From assembly GCF_010993975.1 (NCBI RefSeq), contig NZ_JAACZO010000059.1, forward strand, positions 124,001 through 188,000: a stretch of DNA of 64,000 nt. The letters run 5' to 3'. The DNA is from Halomonas faecis. GTDB lineage: Bacteria > Pseudomonadota > Gammaproteobacteria > Pseudomonadales > Halomonadaceae. The translations under genes and the position numbers were made by a program. Under the pieces are notes generated by a model. The model was not told the origin of the DNA. It saw only the letters and a program-made list of their open reading frames with translations, and searched no databases. Shown here piece after piece: positions 1 to 9,865 of this stretch; positions within the stretch are counted from its first letter, which is position 1, and every line of letters begins with the position of its first letter.

Positions 1-419
1 AAGGCACGCCGTTCGACTTTACCCAGCCGACGCCGATCGGCGAGCGCATCGAGCAGGGCAATCGGCAACTGACGTTCGGCAAGGGCTACGACCACAACTT
101 CGTACTCGCCAACGATGGCGCGTCCGTCGACGACCCTGCCTTGGCCGCCAGAGTATGGGAGCCCGATAGCGGGCGCTTGCTGGAGATCGCCACCACCGAG
201 CCCGGCATCCAGTTCTATTCGGGCAATTTCCTCGCTGGCGATCTGACGGGCAAACGAGGGGAAGCCTACGCGCACCGCTCCGGCTTCGCGTTGGAGACCC
301 AACACTTCCCCGACTCGCCCAATCAAGCCGATTTTCCCTCGACGATTCTCGAGCCGGGAGACACCTACCGCTCACGGACGATCTACCGCTTTTCCGCACA
401 GGAAACCCCGGGCTCGTGA
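1..419 (+). CDS. galM: Aldose 1-epimerase (mutarotase), C-terminal part
   Basis: Partial gene; its 5' end lies before the window and the frame begins at base 3. The visible 138 residues match the C-terminal half of galactose/aldose mutarotase: a TPIGERI-like segment, a GYDHNFVL motif (the conserved aspartate-histidine neighbourhood), a PGIQFYSGNFL segment and a closing HSGFALETQHFPDSPNQ region, all family hallmarks. The enzyme interconverts alpha and beta anomers of aldoses, which helps pyranose dehydrogenases and importers. It is followed after 51 bases by araF in the same direction, so it is probably an upstream member of the L-arabinose operon. Family assignment is strong; sugar specificity comes from context only. 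Confidence 0.9.
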   Translation, partial: GTPFDFTQPTPIGERIEQGNRQLTFGKGYDHNFVLANDGASVDDPALAARVWEPDSGRLLEIATTEPGIQFYSGNFLAGDLTGKRGEAYAHRSGFALETQHFPDSPNQADFPSTILEPGDTYRSRTIYRFSAQETPGS

Positions 420-470
420 CCCAGTAGCCCGATACCAACAACAACCCCTTCGAGACTTCAGGAGTACGAT

Positions 471-1466
471 ATGTCCATGACAACGACTTTCACGCGAATG
501 GCGCTCAGCGCCAGCTTGGCACTCGGCACCGTCGGCGCGGCACAGGCCGCCGACGAGGACGTCAAGATGGGTTTCATCGTCAAGAAGCCGGAACAGGCCT
601 GGTTCATCAACGAGCAGGATGCCGCCACCCAGGTTGGCGAAGAACTGGGCTTCAGCGTCGTTCGGCTGGGCGGCGAGGATGGCCAGGAGGTGCTCAGCGC
701 CATCGACAATCTCAACTCTCAGGGAGCCCAGGGCTTCGTCATCTGTCCGCCGGACGTGCGTCTGGGGCCGGCCATCATGAACCGCGCCAACGAGTACGGC
801 ATGAAAGTGGTCACGGTGGACGACCGTTTCGTGGGCGGCGACGGCGAGCCCATGGAAGAGGTACCGCATCTGGGCATGTCGGGCTACAAGATCGGCCAGC
901 AGGTCGGTGAAGCGCTCGTCGCCGAAATGGGCGCGCGCGGCTGGGATCCGCAGGAAGTCGCGGCACTGCGCATCACCAACAATGAACTACCCACCGCCAA
1001 GGCGCGCACCGACGGCGCCACCGACGTGTTGCTCGAGTTGGGCTTCCCGGAAGAGAACGTCTTCGATGCGCCGCAGCAGAACACCGATACCAGCAGTGCC
1101 TTCTCGGCGGCCTCGCCGGTCATCTCTCAGCACGAGGAGTTCGATCACTGGATCATCTACGCACTCAACGAAGAGAGCGTGCTAGGCGGCGTGCGCGCCA
1201 CCGAGCAGTACGGCCTCGAGGCCGAGGACGTGATCGGCGTGGGCATCAACGGTTCCGGTGCCGCCTTCGCCGAGTTCTCGCGCGAAAACCCGACGGGGTT
1301 CCACGGCACCGTGGCCGTCAGTTCCACCAAGCATGGCCGCGAGACGGCGGAGAACCTGTATCGCTGGATCACCGAAGGCGAAAAGCCGCCGGCCAACACC
1401 GAGACCTCCGGCACCTTGATGACGCGCGACAACTGGCAGGACGTGCGCGACCAACTGGGGCTGTGA
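471..1466 (+). CDS. araF: L-arabinose ABC transporter, periplasmic binding protein
   Basis: 331 residues, near the usual length of AraF. Residues 1-26 form a Sec signal peptide ending in AQA. The mature part starts with the [19 protein letters not shown] strand typical of AraF and carries further AraF-like segments ([22 protein letters not shown], the NGSGAAF region). It delivers L-arabinose to the AraG/AraH membrane complex. A good ribosome site (CAGGAG) lies just before the ATG. araG starts 32 bases downstream. The family match is strong; a related pentose as ligand cannot be excluded. Confidence 0.92.
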   Translation: MSMTTTFTRMALSASLALGTVGAAQAADEDVKMGFIVKKPEQAWFINEQDAATQVGEELGFSVVRLGGEDGQEVLSAIDNLNSQGAQGFVICPPDVRLGPAIMNRANEYGMKVVTVDDRFVGGDGEPMEEVPHLGMSGYKIGQQVGEALVAEMGARGWDPQEVAALRITNNELPTAKARTDGATDVLLELGFPEENVFDAPQQNTDTSSAFSAASPVISQHEEFDHWIIYALNEESVLGGVRATEQYGLEAEDVIGVGINGSGAAFAEFSRENPTGFHGTVAVSSTKHGRETAENLYRWITEGEKPPANTETSGTLMTRDNWQDVRDQLGL

Positions 1467-1498
1467 CGGTGGCGGCTCACGGTGATCGGGAGAGCGAC

Positions 1499-2992
1499 AT
1501 GACGGAACCCTATCTGCGATTCGACGGCATCAGCGTGGTCTTTCCCGGGGTGCGGGCGCTCGACAAGGTCAGCTTCGGTGCCCGCGCCGGTCAGGTGCAT
1601 GCCCTGATGGGCGAGAACGGCGCCGGCAAGTCGACGCTGCTCAAGGTGCTCAGCGGGGTCAACCGTGTCAGCGAAGGCGCCCTGTGGATCGACGGTGAGC
1701 GCCATGTGTTCGCCAACGCCCGCCAGGCGCTCGGCCAAGGTATCGCCATCATCTATCAGGAGCTGACGCTGGCACCCAATCTGTCGGTGGCCGAGAACCT
1801 GCTTCTCGGCCAGTTGCCGGTCAGCCGCGGCTTCATCGACCGACGGCGGTTGCGTGAGCGGGCGATGCGCATTCTCGAGGATCTCGGTGAGGGCGACATC
1901 CACCCCTCGACCAAGGTGCGCGACCTCTCCATCGGCCAGCAACAGATGATCGAGATCGGCCGGGCGCTGTTGCGCGACGCCCGCATCATCGCCTTCGACG
2001 AGCCCACCAGCAGCCTGTCGGTGCAGGAGACGCGGCAGCTCGAGCGCATCGTCGCGCGGCTGCGCGACGAGGGCCGCGTGGTGCTCTACGTGACCCATCG
2101 CATGGAGGAGGTTTTCGAGATGTGCGATGCGGTCACCGTGTTCCGCGACGGCCAGCACATCCATACCCACGAGAACCTCGAATCGCTGGATCACGACACC
2201 CTGGTCAGCGAGATGGTCGGCCGCGACATCGACGACGTCTACGGCTACCGCGAGCGTGAGCCGGGCGAAGTGATGCTCGAGATCGAGGCGCTCGAGGGCA
2301 AGGGGTTGCGGGCGCCCGTGAGTTTCGCGGTGAAGCGCGGTGAGGTCTTCGGCCTGTTCGGCCTGGTCGGCGCCGGGCGCAGCGAGCTGATGCGGCTGGT
2401 GTGCGGCGCCGAAACCGCCAGGGCGGGCGAGGTACGCTTTCGGGGCGTGGCGCGGCGCTTCGCCAGCCCCCGCGAGGCCATTCGCCAGGGCATCGCCATG
2501 TGTCCCGAAGATCGTAAATCGCAGGGCATCTTTCCGGTCGCCAGTGTGGCCGACAATCTCAACATCAGCTGCCGGCGCTTCTTCAAGCGCTGGGGCGTGT
2601 TGCGCAACCCGCGACGCGAGCGTGCCAACGCGGAGGCGTTCATCCGGCAGCTGAGCATCAAGACGCCGGGGCCGCGCACGCCCATCGGCACGCTCTCCGG
2701 CGGCAATCAGCAGAAGGTGATCCTGGCGCGCTGGCTGGCCGAGAAGATCGATCTCATCGTGGTCGACGAGCCGACGCGTGGCATCGACGTCGGTGCGCGT
2801 CGCGACATCTATACCCTGCTCTACGACCTGGCCGAGCAGGGCAAGAGCGTCGTGGTGATTTCCAGCGATCTGGCCGAGGTGAGCTCCATCTGCGACCGCA
2901 TCGGCGTGATGCGCGATGGCGAGCTCATCGACATCGTGCCACGCCGGGAGGCCTCCCAGGAGCGTCTGCTGGGACTGGCGCTGCCCGCCTGA
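1499..2992 (+). CDS. araG: L-arabinose ABC transporter, ATP-binding protein
   Basis: 497 residues with two fused ABC ATPase domains, as in all CUT2-type sugar importers. The N-terminal Walker A is GENGAGKST (residues 38-46), with signature LSIGQQQ and Walker [11 protein letters not shown]. The C-terminal half has the degenerate P-loop region GLVGAGRSE, the signature LSGGNQQK and Walker [12 protein letters not shown] chose the ATG at 1499, preceded by a GGGAGAG ribosome site, instead of the upstream in-frame start at 1463, which overlaps the end of araF and would add 12 residues that the family lacks. It energises arabinose uptake with AraH and AraF. Confidence 0.93.
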   Translation: MTEPYLRFDGISVVFPGVRALDKVSFGARAGQVHALMGENGAGKSTLLKVLSGVNRVSEGALWIDGERHVFANARQALGQGIAIIYQELTLAPNLSVAENLLLGQLPVSRGFIDRRRLRERAMRILEDLGEGDIHPSTKVRDLSIGQQQMIEIGRALLRDARIIAFDEPTSSLSVQETRQLERIVARLRDEGRVVLYVTHRMEEVFEMCDAVTVFRDGQHIHTHENLESLDHDTLVSEMVGRDIDDVYGYREREPGEVMLEIEALEGKGLRAPVSFAVKRGEVFGLFGLVGAGRSELMRLVCGAETARAGEVRFRGVARRFASPREAIRQGIAMCPEDRKSQGIFPVASVADNLNISCRRFFKRWGVLRNPRRERANAEAFIRQLSIKTPGPRTPIGTLSGGNQQKVILARWLAEKIDLIVVDEPTRGIDVGARRDIYTLLYDLAEQGKSVVVISSDLAEVSSICDRIGVMRDGELIDIVPRREASQERLLGLALPA

Positions 2993-3026
2993 TCCATTTC
3001 GACATGAGCCATCCGAGGGATATCCG

Positions 3027-4037
3027 ATGACAACCCACAAACTCGCTGGGGGAGACGGCAGTGTGGCTGCGGTGCCCCCGCGCCGGGGACTCCCGAAGCC
3101 CCTGCGTACCCTGCTCGACACCTCCGGACTGATCGCCATTTTCGTTGTTCTGTTCGTGGCGCTGGCCGTTTTCATCCCCGGCTTTCTCACCGGGCGCAAC
3201 ATGGTGGGACTGCTGCTTTCCGTCACCCTGATCGGCACCATTGCCACCACCATGATGATGGTGTTGGCGTTGGGCGAGGTCGATCTCTCGGTCGCCTCCA
3301 TCGTCGCCTTTGCCGGTGTCGTCGCCGCCGTGGTCACCTCGGCGTCGGGCAGCGTGACGATCGGCGTGCTCGGCGGGGTGCTCGCCGGTGGTGCCGTGGG
3401 GGCCTTCAACGGTTTCGTGGTGGCGAAGTTCGGCATCAATTCGTTGATCGCCACGCTCGCCGCCATGGAGTTCGTGCGCGGCCTGGCCTACATCACGTCC
3501 GGCGGCGATGCGGTGATGATCACCGTCCCAGCCTTTTTCGACCTCGGCAGCGCGTCCTTTCTCGGCCTGACCCTGCCCGTGTGGACCATGATCGCCTGCT
3601 TCGTGATCTTCGGCGTGCTGCTCAACATGACCGCGTTCGGGCGCAACGTGCTGGCCACCGGCGGCAATGCCGAGGCGGCGGCACTGGCTGGGGTCAACGT
3701 GCGCCGTCTCAAGGTCATCGTCTTCGGCCTGCAGGGCGTGGTGGCCGGCATCGCCGGCGTGCTGTTGGCCTCGCGCATGGGGCTGGGCGACCCCAACACC
3801 TCCATGGGGTTGGAGCTGGCGGTGATCTCGGCCTGCGTGCTCGGTGGCGTGGCCCTCTCCGGCGGTGTGGCCACCATCACCGGCGTGCTGGTGGGGGTGC
3901 TGATCATGGGCTGCGTGCAGAACGCCATGGGCCTGCTCAACGTTCCCACTTTCTATCAATACCTGGTGCGTGGCGCGATCTTGCTGTTGGCGGTGATGTT
4001 CGACCGCTGGAAGCAGACCCGACGCCAGCGTGCATGA
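3027..4037 (+). CDS. araH: L-arabinose ABC transporter, permease
   Basis: 336 residues, strongly hydrophobic, with about ten membrane segments, of the BPD_transp_2 (RbsC/AraH) family. The conserved cytoplasmic loop GEVDLSVASIVAF and the later NVLATGGNAEAAALAGV (EAA-like) segment are visible. The ATG at 3027 follows a CGAGGGA ribosome site; the in-frame start at 2916 lies inside araG and is rejected. Residues 1-30 are hydrophilic and cytoplasmic. It is the third gene of galM-araFGH and is followed after 24 bases by the dehydratase. Confidence 0.92.
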   Translation: MTTHKLAGGDGSVAAVPPRRGLPKPLRTLLDTSGLIAIFVVLFVALAVFIPGFLTGRNMVGLLLSVTLIGTIATTMMMVLALGEVDLSVASIVAFAGVVAAVVTSASGSVTIGVLGGVLAGGAVGAFNGFVVAKFGINSLIATLAAMEFVRGLAYITSGGDAVMITVPAFFDLGSASFLGLTLPVWTMIACFVIFGVLLNMTAFGRNVLATGGNAEAAALAGVNVRRLKVIVFGLQGVVAGIAGVLLASRMGLGDPNTSMGLELAVISACVLGGVALSGGVATITGVLVGVLIMGCVQNAMGLLNVPTFYQYLVRGAILLLAVMFDRWKQTRRQRA

Positions 4038-4061
4038 CCCTTCGGTTTCAGGAGACCTCGT

Positions 4062-5807
4062 ATGACCCACCGCAAGCGTCCCTTGCGCAGCGCTCAGTGG
4101 TTCGGTACCGCCGACAAGAATGGCTTCATGTACCGCAGCTGGATGAAGAACCAGGGCATCCCCGACCATGAGTTCGACGGCAAGCCGATCATCGGCATCT
4201 GCAACACCTGGTCGGAGCTCACGCCCTGCAATGCGCACTTCCGCAAACTGGCCGAGCACGTCAAGCAGGGCGTGCTGGAAGCGGGGGGCTATCCGGTGGA
4301 GTTTCCGGTGTTCTCCAACGGCGAATCGCTGCTGAGGCCCACGGCGATGTTCACCCGCAACCTGGCGAGCATGGACGTGGAGGAGTCGATCCGCGGCAAC
4401 CCGCTGGATGCGGTGGTGCTGCTGGTGGGCTGCGACAAGACCACCCCGGCGCTGCTGATGGGGGCGGCGAGCTGCGACATTCCCACCATCGTGGTGACCG
4501 GCGGGCCGATGCTCAACGGCAAGCACGAGGGCAAGGACATCGGTTCGGGGACCGTGGTTTGGCAGCTCTCCGAGCAGGTCAAGGCGGGCCAGATATCGAT
4601 TCACGACTTCATGGCCGCCGAGGCCGGCATGTCGCGCTCGGCGGGTACCTGCAACACCATGGGCACGGCCTCGACCATGGCCTGCATGGCCGAGTCGCTG
4701 GGCACCTCGCTGCCCCACAATGCGGCGATTCCCGCGGTCGATTCGCGTCGCTACGTACTGGCGCATCTCTCCGGCAATCGCGTCGTCGAGATGGTCGAAG
4801 AGGATCTGCGTCTGTCCAAGGTGCTCACCAAGGAGGCTTTCGAGAACGCCATCCGCACCAACGCCGCCATCGGTGGGTCGACCAACGCGGTGATTCACCT
4901 CAAGGCGATCGCCGGGCGCATGGGTGTCGACCTCGGTCTCGACGACTGGAGTCGCGTCGGGCGCGGCACGCCGACCATCGTCGATCTGCAGCCTTCCGGG
5001 CGCTTCCTGATGGAAGAGTTCTACTATGCCGGCGGGCTTCCCGCGGTGCTGCGCCGGCTGGGCGAGGCCGACCGCCTGCCGCACAAGGGGGCGCTGACGG
5101 TCAACGGCAGGACGCTGTGGGACAACGTCAAGGACGCCCCGCTCTACGACGACGAGGTGATCCGCCCGCTGGAGAGGCCGCTGCGCGAGGATGGCGGCAT
5201 GTGCGTGCTACGCGGCAACCTCGCCCCCAACGGGGCGGTCTTGAAACCCTCGGCGGCGAGCCCCGAGTTGATGACCCACCGCGGACGCGCGGTGGTGTTC
5301 GAGGACTTCGACGACTACAAAGCGCGCATCAACGACCCCGACCTCGAGGTCGATGCCGACAGCGTACTGGTGATGAAGAACTGCGGGCCGCGCGGTTATC
5401 ACGGCATGGCCGAGGTCGGCAACATGGGCCTGCCGGCGAAGTTGCTCGAGCAGGGCGTGACCGACATGGTGCGCATCTCGGACGCGCGCATGAGCGGTAC
5501 CGCCTACGGCACCGTGGTGCTGCACGTGGCCCCCGAGGCCGCCGCTGGGGGGCCGCTCGCTGCGGTGCGCGACGGCGACTGGATCGAGCTCGACTGCGAT
5601 GCCGGCAAGCTGCATCTGGAGATCGACGACGCCGAACTCGAGGCGCGCCTGGCCGAAAGCGACCCCACCGCTCAGTCGAGCCGGATCGCCAGCGACGGCG
5701 GCTATCGCCAGCTCTACATCGAGCGCGTGCTGCAGGCCGACGAGGGCTGCGACTTCGACTTCCTGCGTGGGTCGCGCGGCGCCGACGTCCCGCGACATTC
5801 CCATTGA
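4062..5807 (+). CDS. L-arabonate dehydratase (IlvD/Edd family)
   Basis: 581 residues. It converts L-arabonate to 2-keto-3-deoxy-L-arabonate in the non-phosphorylative arabinose pathway. It belongs to the IlvD/Edd iron-sulfur dehydratases: cluster cysteines are expected in [22 protein letters not shown] and [11 protein letters not shown]. The family signature around GGPMLNGKHEG and the C-terminal SDARMSGT motif, with its catalytic serine, are present. The N-terminal segment RSAQWFGTADKNGFMYRSWMKNQG is characteristic of arabonate dehydratases and differs from IlvD and Edd. It is linked to araFGH and to a lactonase 5 bases downstream. Activity on related sugar acids such as D-fuconate or D-galactonate is possible. 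Confidence 0.9.
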   Translation: MTHRKRPLRSAQWFGTADKNGFMYRSWMKNQGIPDHEFDGKPIIGICNTWSELTPCNAHFRKLAEHVKQGVLEAGGYPVEFPVFSNGESLLRPTAMFTRNLASMDVEESIRGNPLDAVVLLVGCDKTTPALLMGAASCDIPTIVVTGGPMLNGKHEGKDIGSGTVVWQLSEQVKAGQISIHDFMAAEAGMSRSAGTCNTMGTASTMACMAESLGTSLPHNAAIPAVDSRRYVLAHLSGNRVVEMVEEDLRLSKVLTKEAFENAIRTNAAIGGSTNAVIHLKAIAGRMGVDLGLDDWSRVGRGTPTIVDLQPSGRFLMEEFYYAGGLPAVLRRLGEADRLPHKGALTVNGRTLWDNVKDAPLYDDEVIRPLERPLREDGGMCVLRGNLAPNGAVLKPSAASPELMTHRGRAVVFEDFDDYKARINDPDLEVDADSVLVMKNCGPRGYHGMAEVGNMGLPAKLLEQGVTDMVRISDARMSGTAYGTVVLHVAPEAAAGGPLAAVRDGDWIELDCDAGKLHLEIDDAELEARLAESDPTAQSSRIASDGGYRQLYIERVLQADEGCDFDFLRGSRGADVPRHSH

Positions 5808-5812
5808 GCGGC

Positions 5813-6745
5813 ATGGAGCGGGGGCCGGCGATGGTCGATGGTGCCAAGGTCGAATGCGTATGGCAGGGCCGGGCACGATTGGGCGAAGGTCCGCTGTGGC
5901 GTCCCGGGCAAGGGAAAGCCGGCCAGCTGCTGTTCGTCGACATTCTGGGGCGAATGCTGCATGTCCATGACCATGCCAGCGGCAGAACCCGCCGCTGGTC
6001 GCTCGACGAGGCCTGCTGCTGGCTGGTGCCGCGGGCCGATGGCGACGGTTTCATCGCCGGGCTCGCCTCGCGCCTGGTCCACCTGCGTCTCGCTGAGGAC
6101 GGGCCGTGCATCGTCGGCGACTGGATGACTCCCGACGAACCGGCGGGCAATCGCTTTAACGACGCGACGGTGGACGACCGTGGGCGACTGTGGTTCGGTT
6201 CGATGAGCGAGAACGAAAAAGAGAGTGGCGAGCCGGGACGCGGGGCCTTGTATTGCCTCGACGGCGTGGGGCTGCGCCGGCTCGACCGCGGCTACGGCAT
6301 CGCCAACGGTCCTGCCGTGAGCCCCGATGGCACGACGCTCTATCACAGCGATACGGCGGCAGGCATCGTCTATGCCTTCGACCTGTCGGCCGAGGGAGGG
6401 CTTTCCGGCAAGCGTGAGCATCTGCGCTTTTCCGGCTCCCAGGGCCATCCGGACGGCATGACCTGCGATGTCGAGGGCGGCCTGTGGATCGCCCACTGGG
6501 GCGGTGGGCGCGTCAGTCGTTTCCTGCCCGACGGGTCGCTGGACGAGACCCTGATCCTGCCCGCCTCGCGGGTGACGTCCTGCACCTTCGGCGGCCCCGA
6601 GCTCGACCAGCTCTACATCACCACCGCGGCCGACGGCCGCGACCAGGAAGCCCTGGCGGGCGGTCTGTTCCGCGTCGCGCCTGGGTTTCGAGGCCTGGCA
6701 TCACCGGCATTCGCGGTTTCGCGTAACGTGCCAGCTCAGCGCTAG
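5813..6745 (+). CDS. SMP-30/gluconolactonase family lactonase (probable L-arabinolactonase)
   Basis: 310 residues from the ATG at 5813; a start at 5831 (304 residues) is an alternative with a slightly better GGAG ribosome site. It is a six-bladed propeller metal lactonase of the SMP-30/regucalcin family: GEGPLWRP near the N-terminus (metal-binding glutamate), the AGNRFNDATVDDRGRLWFGSM segment (metal ligand asparagine) and GHPDGMTCDVEGGLWIA (metal ligand aspartate). It opens L-arabino-1,4-lactone to L-arabonate, the substrate of the preceding dehydratase. Its stop codon overlaps the stop of the convergent regulator gene. Confidence 0.87.
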   Translation: MERGPAMVDGAKVECVWQGRARLGEGPLWRPGQGKAGQLLFVDILGRMLHVHDHASGRTRRWSLDEACCWLVPRADGDGFIAGLASRLVHLRLAEDGPCIVGDWMTPDEPAGNRFNDATVDDRGRLWFGSMSENEKESGEPGRGALYCLDGVGLRRLDRGYGIANGPAVSPDGTTLYHSDTAAGIVYAFDLSAEGGLSGKREHLRFSGSQGHPDGMTCDVEGGLWIAHWGGGRVSRFLPDGSLDETLILPASRVTSCTFGGPELDQLYITTAADGRDQEALAGGLFRVAPGFRGLASPAFAVSRNVPAQR

Positions 6746-7506
6746 GCCGGTTCCGGCCAGCTGCCCAGAGTGCCGTTGCCGGGCTCGATGCCCAGCGCCT
6801 CGGCCGTTCCCTGCAGTACCTCGCGGGCAGCCAGGAAGGCGTCGCGGGGCCGGCGAGCGCGAATCGCCTCCATCACCTGGCGATGACGCTCGAAGCTGGC
6901 CTCGGGGTCGGCGGTACTGTCGTTGGACGTTTCCACCAATAAATGAATCGAGGGGCGCAGGATATGCGAGAGCTGCGCCCAGACGATGTTATGACTGGCC
7001 TTGAAGATGGCCACGTGGAAGGCGACATCGTGGTCGCTGTAGCGCTGCTTCTCTTCGGCACTGTCGGCATGCAGGTGGCGGTTCATGCCCTCCAGAGCCT
7101 CCTCGATGGCCACCAGGTCGAGCGCCTTGGCGTGCCGAGCTGCCGTCATCGCCACGTAGGGTTCGACGTCCAGGCGGAAGGCCAGGATCTCACGCTGGAT
7201 GCGCGGGTTGGGCGAGGCGTAGCGGGTCATCCACTCGGTCACCGATGGATCGAGGATGTTCCACTCCTCGTAGTCGCGAATCTTGGAGCCATGTCCGGAA
7301 ATCCGCGCGATGATGCCGACGTCGACCAGCTGTCGCAGGTCGCTTCTCACCGCCGAGCGGTTGATGGCGAACTGCTCGCACAGGTCGATCTCCCTGGGAA
7401 CGAAATCGCCGGGCTGATAGCGCCCGGAGAAGATGGCTTCGGCGAGGAACTCGACCACGCTGGGACGGGCAGGCTTGACGGGGCGCTTGGGCGGTGTCGC
7501 GGTCAT
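6742..7506 (-). CDS. GntR-family regulator, FadR/FCD subfamily
   Basis: 254 residues. An N-terminal winged helix-turn-helix (about residues 15-80, with PREIDLCEQFAINRSAVRSD in the recognition region) is followed by an all-helical FCD ligand-binding domain. The metal-binding pattern of FCD is visible: an R..VEP segment, DHDVAFHVAIFKASHN and a late FERHRQVMEAI histidine. Such proteins sense sugar acids or other small carboxylates. Gene position, converging on the arabinose operon, suggests control of that operon by arabonate or 2-keto-3-deoxyarabonate. A GntR-type inverted repeat lies about 40 bases upstream of its start, which suggests autoregulation. Confidence 0.88.
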   Translation of the reverse strand: MTATPPKRPVKPARPSVVEFLAEAIFSGRYQPGDFVPREIDLCEQFAINRSAVRSDLRQLVDVGIIARISGHGSKIRDYEEWNILDPSVTEWMTRYASPNPRIQREILAFRLDVEPYVAMTAARHAKALDLVAIEEALEGMNRHLHADSAEEKQRYSDHDVAFHVAIFKASHNIVWAQLSHILRPSIHLLVETSNDSTADPEASFERHRQVMEAIRARRPRDAFLAAREVLQGTAEALGIEPGNGTLGSWPEPA

Positions 7507-7543
7507 GGCGGCTCATGTCGATGATCTGCCCCATAACCTGCCA

Positions 7544-7556
7544 TATGTTCAACATA
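7544..7556. promoter_or_regulatory. Putative GntR/FCD operator
   Basis: TATGTTCAACATA is a 13-base inverted repeat with one central base. It fits the GT-N3-AC core known for FadR-subfamily GntR operators. It lies 38 bases upstream of the start of the GntR gene, so autoregulation is plausible. Function is inferred. Confidence 0.5.
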
Positions 7557-7638
7557 CGAACAAGGCGGCCTAGGTCGTAACGTCGCGGCAGCGGGCGGTA
7601 CATGGCCATTGCTCGGTTAGGACCGGCGCCTGGTGGCG

Positions 7639-8853
7639 TTAGCTGGACAGGTCGGTCAGCCGTATGGGGTCGGTGGCCTCCAGAATCAGCCCGATGCCCC
7701 CCAGGCAGGTCATGTCGCGATCCCAGGGGTGGGTGGCGAGCCGGCTCGCGCCGACCAGCTCGGGAACCAGGGCCTCGTCGATGGCCGCTTCCAATGCCGG
7801 TTGCATGGCCGCGTAGCCGCGCACGCCGGAGCCGGTGACCAGTACCAAATCCGGATTGAACAGCGCCAGCACGTTGGCGATGCCGTAGCCCAGGGCTCGC
7901 CCCGCCTTGTGGTAGATCTGTCGCGCCACCGGATCGCCTTGCTCGGCAAGACGTACCAGGGCCTGCATCTGCGCCTCCGAAGGATGGGCGCTATCGCCCG
8001 GTGGCAGTGACAGCAGGGCGTGCGCTTCACGGTAGAGGGCATAGTCGCTGGCATAGGCTTCGATACAGCCGCGTCGGCCGCAGGCACACAGGGCGCCTCC
8101 GGGCTCGAACTTGCTATGGCCGATCTCGGCGGCCGATCCATTGGCACCGAGAAGCGGCCTGCCATCGATCAGCACCGACATGCCGATGCCGTAACCCAGC
8201 ATGATCACCGCCAGGTTGGGAGTGTCGGCGTAGGCTGGCTGGCGAGCCAGGATGCTGGCGATGCAGTTGGTGTCGTTCTCGAGCATCACCGGACAGCCGA
8301 GGCGTTCGGCCAGTGGGCCAGTCAGCGGGGTATTGCGGAAGCGTAGCGCCGGCGACCAGATGAGCATGCCGCTGGCCGGCGATACCACCCCCTGGATGGC
8401 TAGGCAGATACCGTCGAGGCGACGCGGCCCACCCGGCAGAGCGGCGCTCACCGCCTGGATGCGCTCCTCCAGGACGTCGCACAGTGTGTCAGGTGTCAGT
8501 GTCGCCGTGGTCAGCGAGTGGGTTTCGGCATGGCGCACCTGGCCGGCGAAGTCTCCCACTACCACCTGCACCTCGTTGAGCGACAGCTTGACGCAGGCCA
8601 CTCGTGCTGCTTCGGGCTCGAGGCGAATCAGTGTCTTGGGCCTGCCCCTTCCGCCCTGGCGGTGAGGTTCGGCAGGCAGCTCGCTGACCAGGCCGTGGCG
8701 CAGCAACTCGGTGGTGATCGCCGTCACCGTGGCCGAGCTGATGCCGTTTGCCGTACCCAGGTCGATGCGAGCCATGGGGCCCTGATTGCGCAGGGTGTCG
8801 ACGATGGCGAGCGTGTTGTCTCTCCTGGTGGGATCGGGCACTAGGTTGGTCAT
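7639..8853 (-). CDS. ROK-family transcriptional regulator (XylR/NagC type)
   Basis: 404 residues, the usual length of ROK repressors. An N-terminal winged helix-turn-helix (about residues 15-70, with GISSATVTAITTELLRHG) precedes the two-lobed ROK sugar-kinase-like domain. The zinc-binding CACGRRGCIEAYAS motif and the ENDTNCIA segment are clear. ROK repressors bind free sugars. The gene is divergent from a XylB-type xylose dehydrogenase operon, so D-xylose is the likely inducer and the operon its target. An upstream ribosome site is weak. Confidence 0.9.
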   Translation of the reverse strand: MTNLVPDPTRRDNTLAIVDTLRNQGPMARIDLGTANGISSATVTAITTELLRHGLVSELPAEPHRQGGRGRPKTLIRLEPEAARVACVKLSLNEVQVVVGDFAGQVRHAETHSLTTATLTPDTLCDVLEERIQAVSAALPGGPRRLDGICLAIQGVVSPASGMLIWSPALRFRNTPLTGPLAERLGCPVMLENDTNCIASILARQPAYADTPNLAVIMLGYGIGMSVLIDGRPLLGANGSAAEIGHSKFEPGGALCACGRRGCIEAYASDYALYREAHALLSLPPGDSAHPSEAQMQALVRLAEQGDPVARQIYHKAGRALGYGIANVLALFNPDLVLVTGSGVRGYAAMQPALEAAIDEALVPELVGASRLATHPWDRDMTCLGGIGLILEATDPIRLTDLSS

Positions 8854-9095
8854 GGTGACGTCGCTTCCAGATTATTTTGAGTGCTGAATTATATCAGCGT
8901 AAAACCGCTGAGAATTCCAGTCGACGATCGTGGTTTCTGCCAGAAAAGGCGATTCCTGACGAGATGCCAGCATGTGGGCCCCGTCTCCCCGTGACTGGCA
9001 TGCGACCAAAGTTGAGTCTGCAGTCATTTATTTTTATGCCTAAAGTAAATCGTGAGCCGGCTCAGCCATGCCTACAACAACAAACGGTGATGCTC
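8854..9095. promoter_or_regulatory. Divergent promoter region between ROK regulator and xylose operon
   Basis: 242 AT-rich bases between the divergent starts. I see two inverted repeats in it: TCAGCG/CGCTGA (8894-8911, 6-base spacer) and a larger ROK-like repeat at 9026-9050. No clean -35/-10 pair could be fixed by eye. The region probably drives both genes. Confidence 0.6.
9026..9050. promoter_or_regulatory. Putative ROK (XylR-type) operator
   Basis: Arms ATTTATTTT (9026-9034) and AAAGTAAAT (9042-9050) are inverted repeats matching at 8 of 9 positions around a 7-base spacer. AT-rich interrupted palindromes of about this size are usual for ROK repressors. It lies 46 bases before the start of the dehydrogenase, in the right place for repression of the xylose operon. 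Confidence 0.5.
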
Positions 9096-9865
9096 ATGTC
9101 AGACCCTTCCGCCCGCTACCCCAGCCTGGATGCCCGCGTGGTCTTCGTCACTGGCGGCGGTAGCGGCATCGGTGCCGCCCTGGTGCGCGCCTTTCACCGG
9201 CAGGGGGCGAGAGTCGCGTTCGTCGACATCGACGATGCGTCCAGCCGTCGCTTATGCCGAGAGCTCGACCAGGAGAGCGGTCGCGCACCACTCTATCGCC
9301 ACTGCGACATCCGCGACATCCCCGCATTGCTGGCGGTGCTGGATGAGGTGCACGAGGCGCTGGGGCCGGTCGGCACCCTGGTCAACAACGCTGCCAACGA
9401 TGAGCGCCACGACTGGCGCGAACTCAGTGTCGACGACTGGGACGAGCGCATGTCGGTCAATCTGCGCCCCATGTTCTTTGCCATTCAGGCCGTGGCCGAG
9501 CGCATGGCGGCGGCCGGTGGCGGCTCGATCATCAACTTCGGCTCGATCAGCGTACAGAACGCCATCGGTAATCTCTCCGCCTACGTCACCGCCAAGGCGG
9601 CGGTGCATGGCCTGACCCGCAGCCTGGCCCGCGATCTCGGCACCCGGAACATTCGCGTCAACACCGTGGTGCCCGGCTGCATCCTTACCTCACGTCAGCT
9701 CGAACGCTGGATAGGCCCGGAGGACGAGGCGCGAATTCAGGAGCACCAGTGTCTCAAGGTGCGCTTGTTGCCCGAGCACGTGGCGCCCACGGTGCTGTTT
9801 TTGGCTGCCGACGACAGCGCCCAGTTGACCGGTGCCGCCATCCCGGTCGACGGAGGGTGGGGCTG

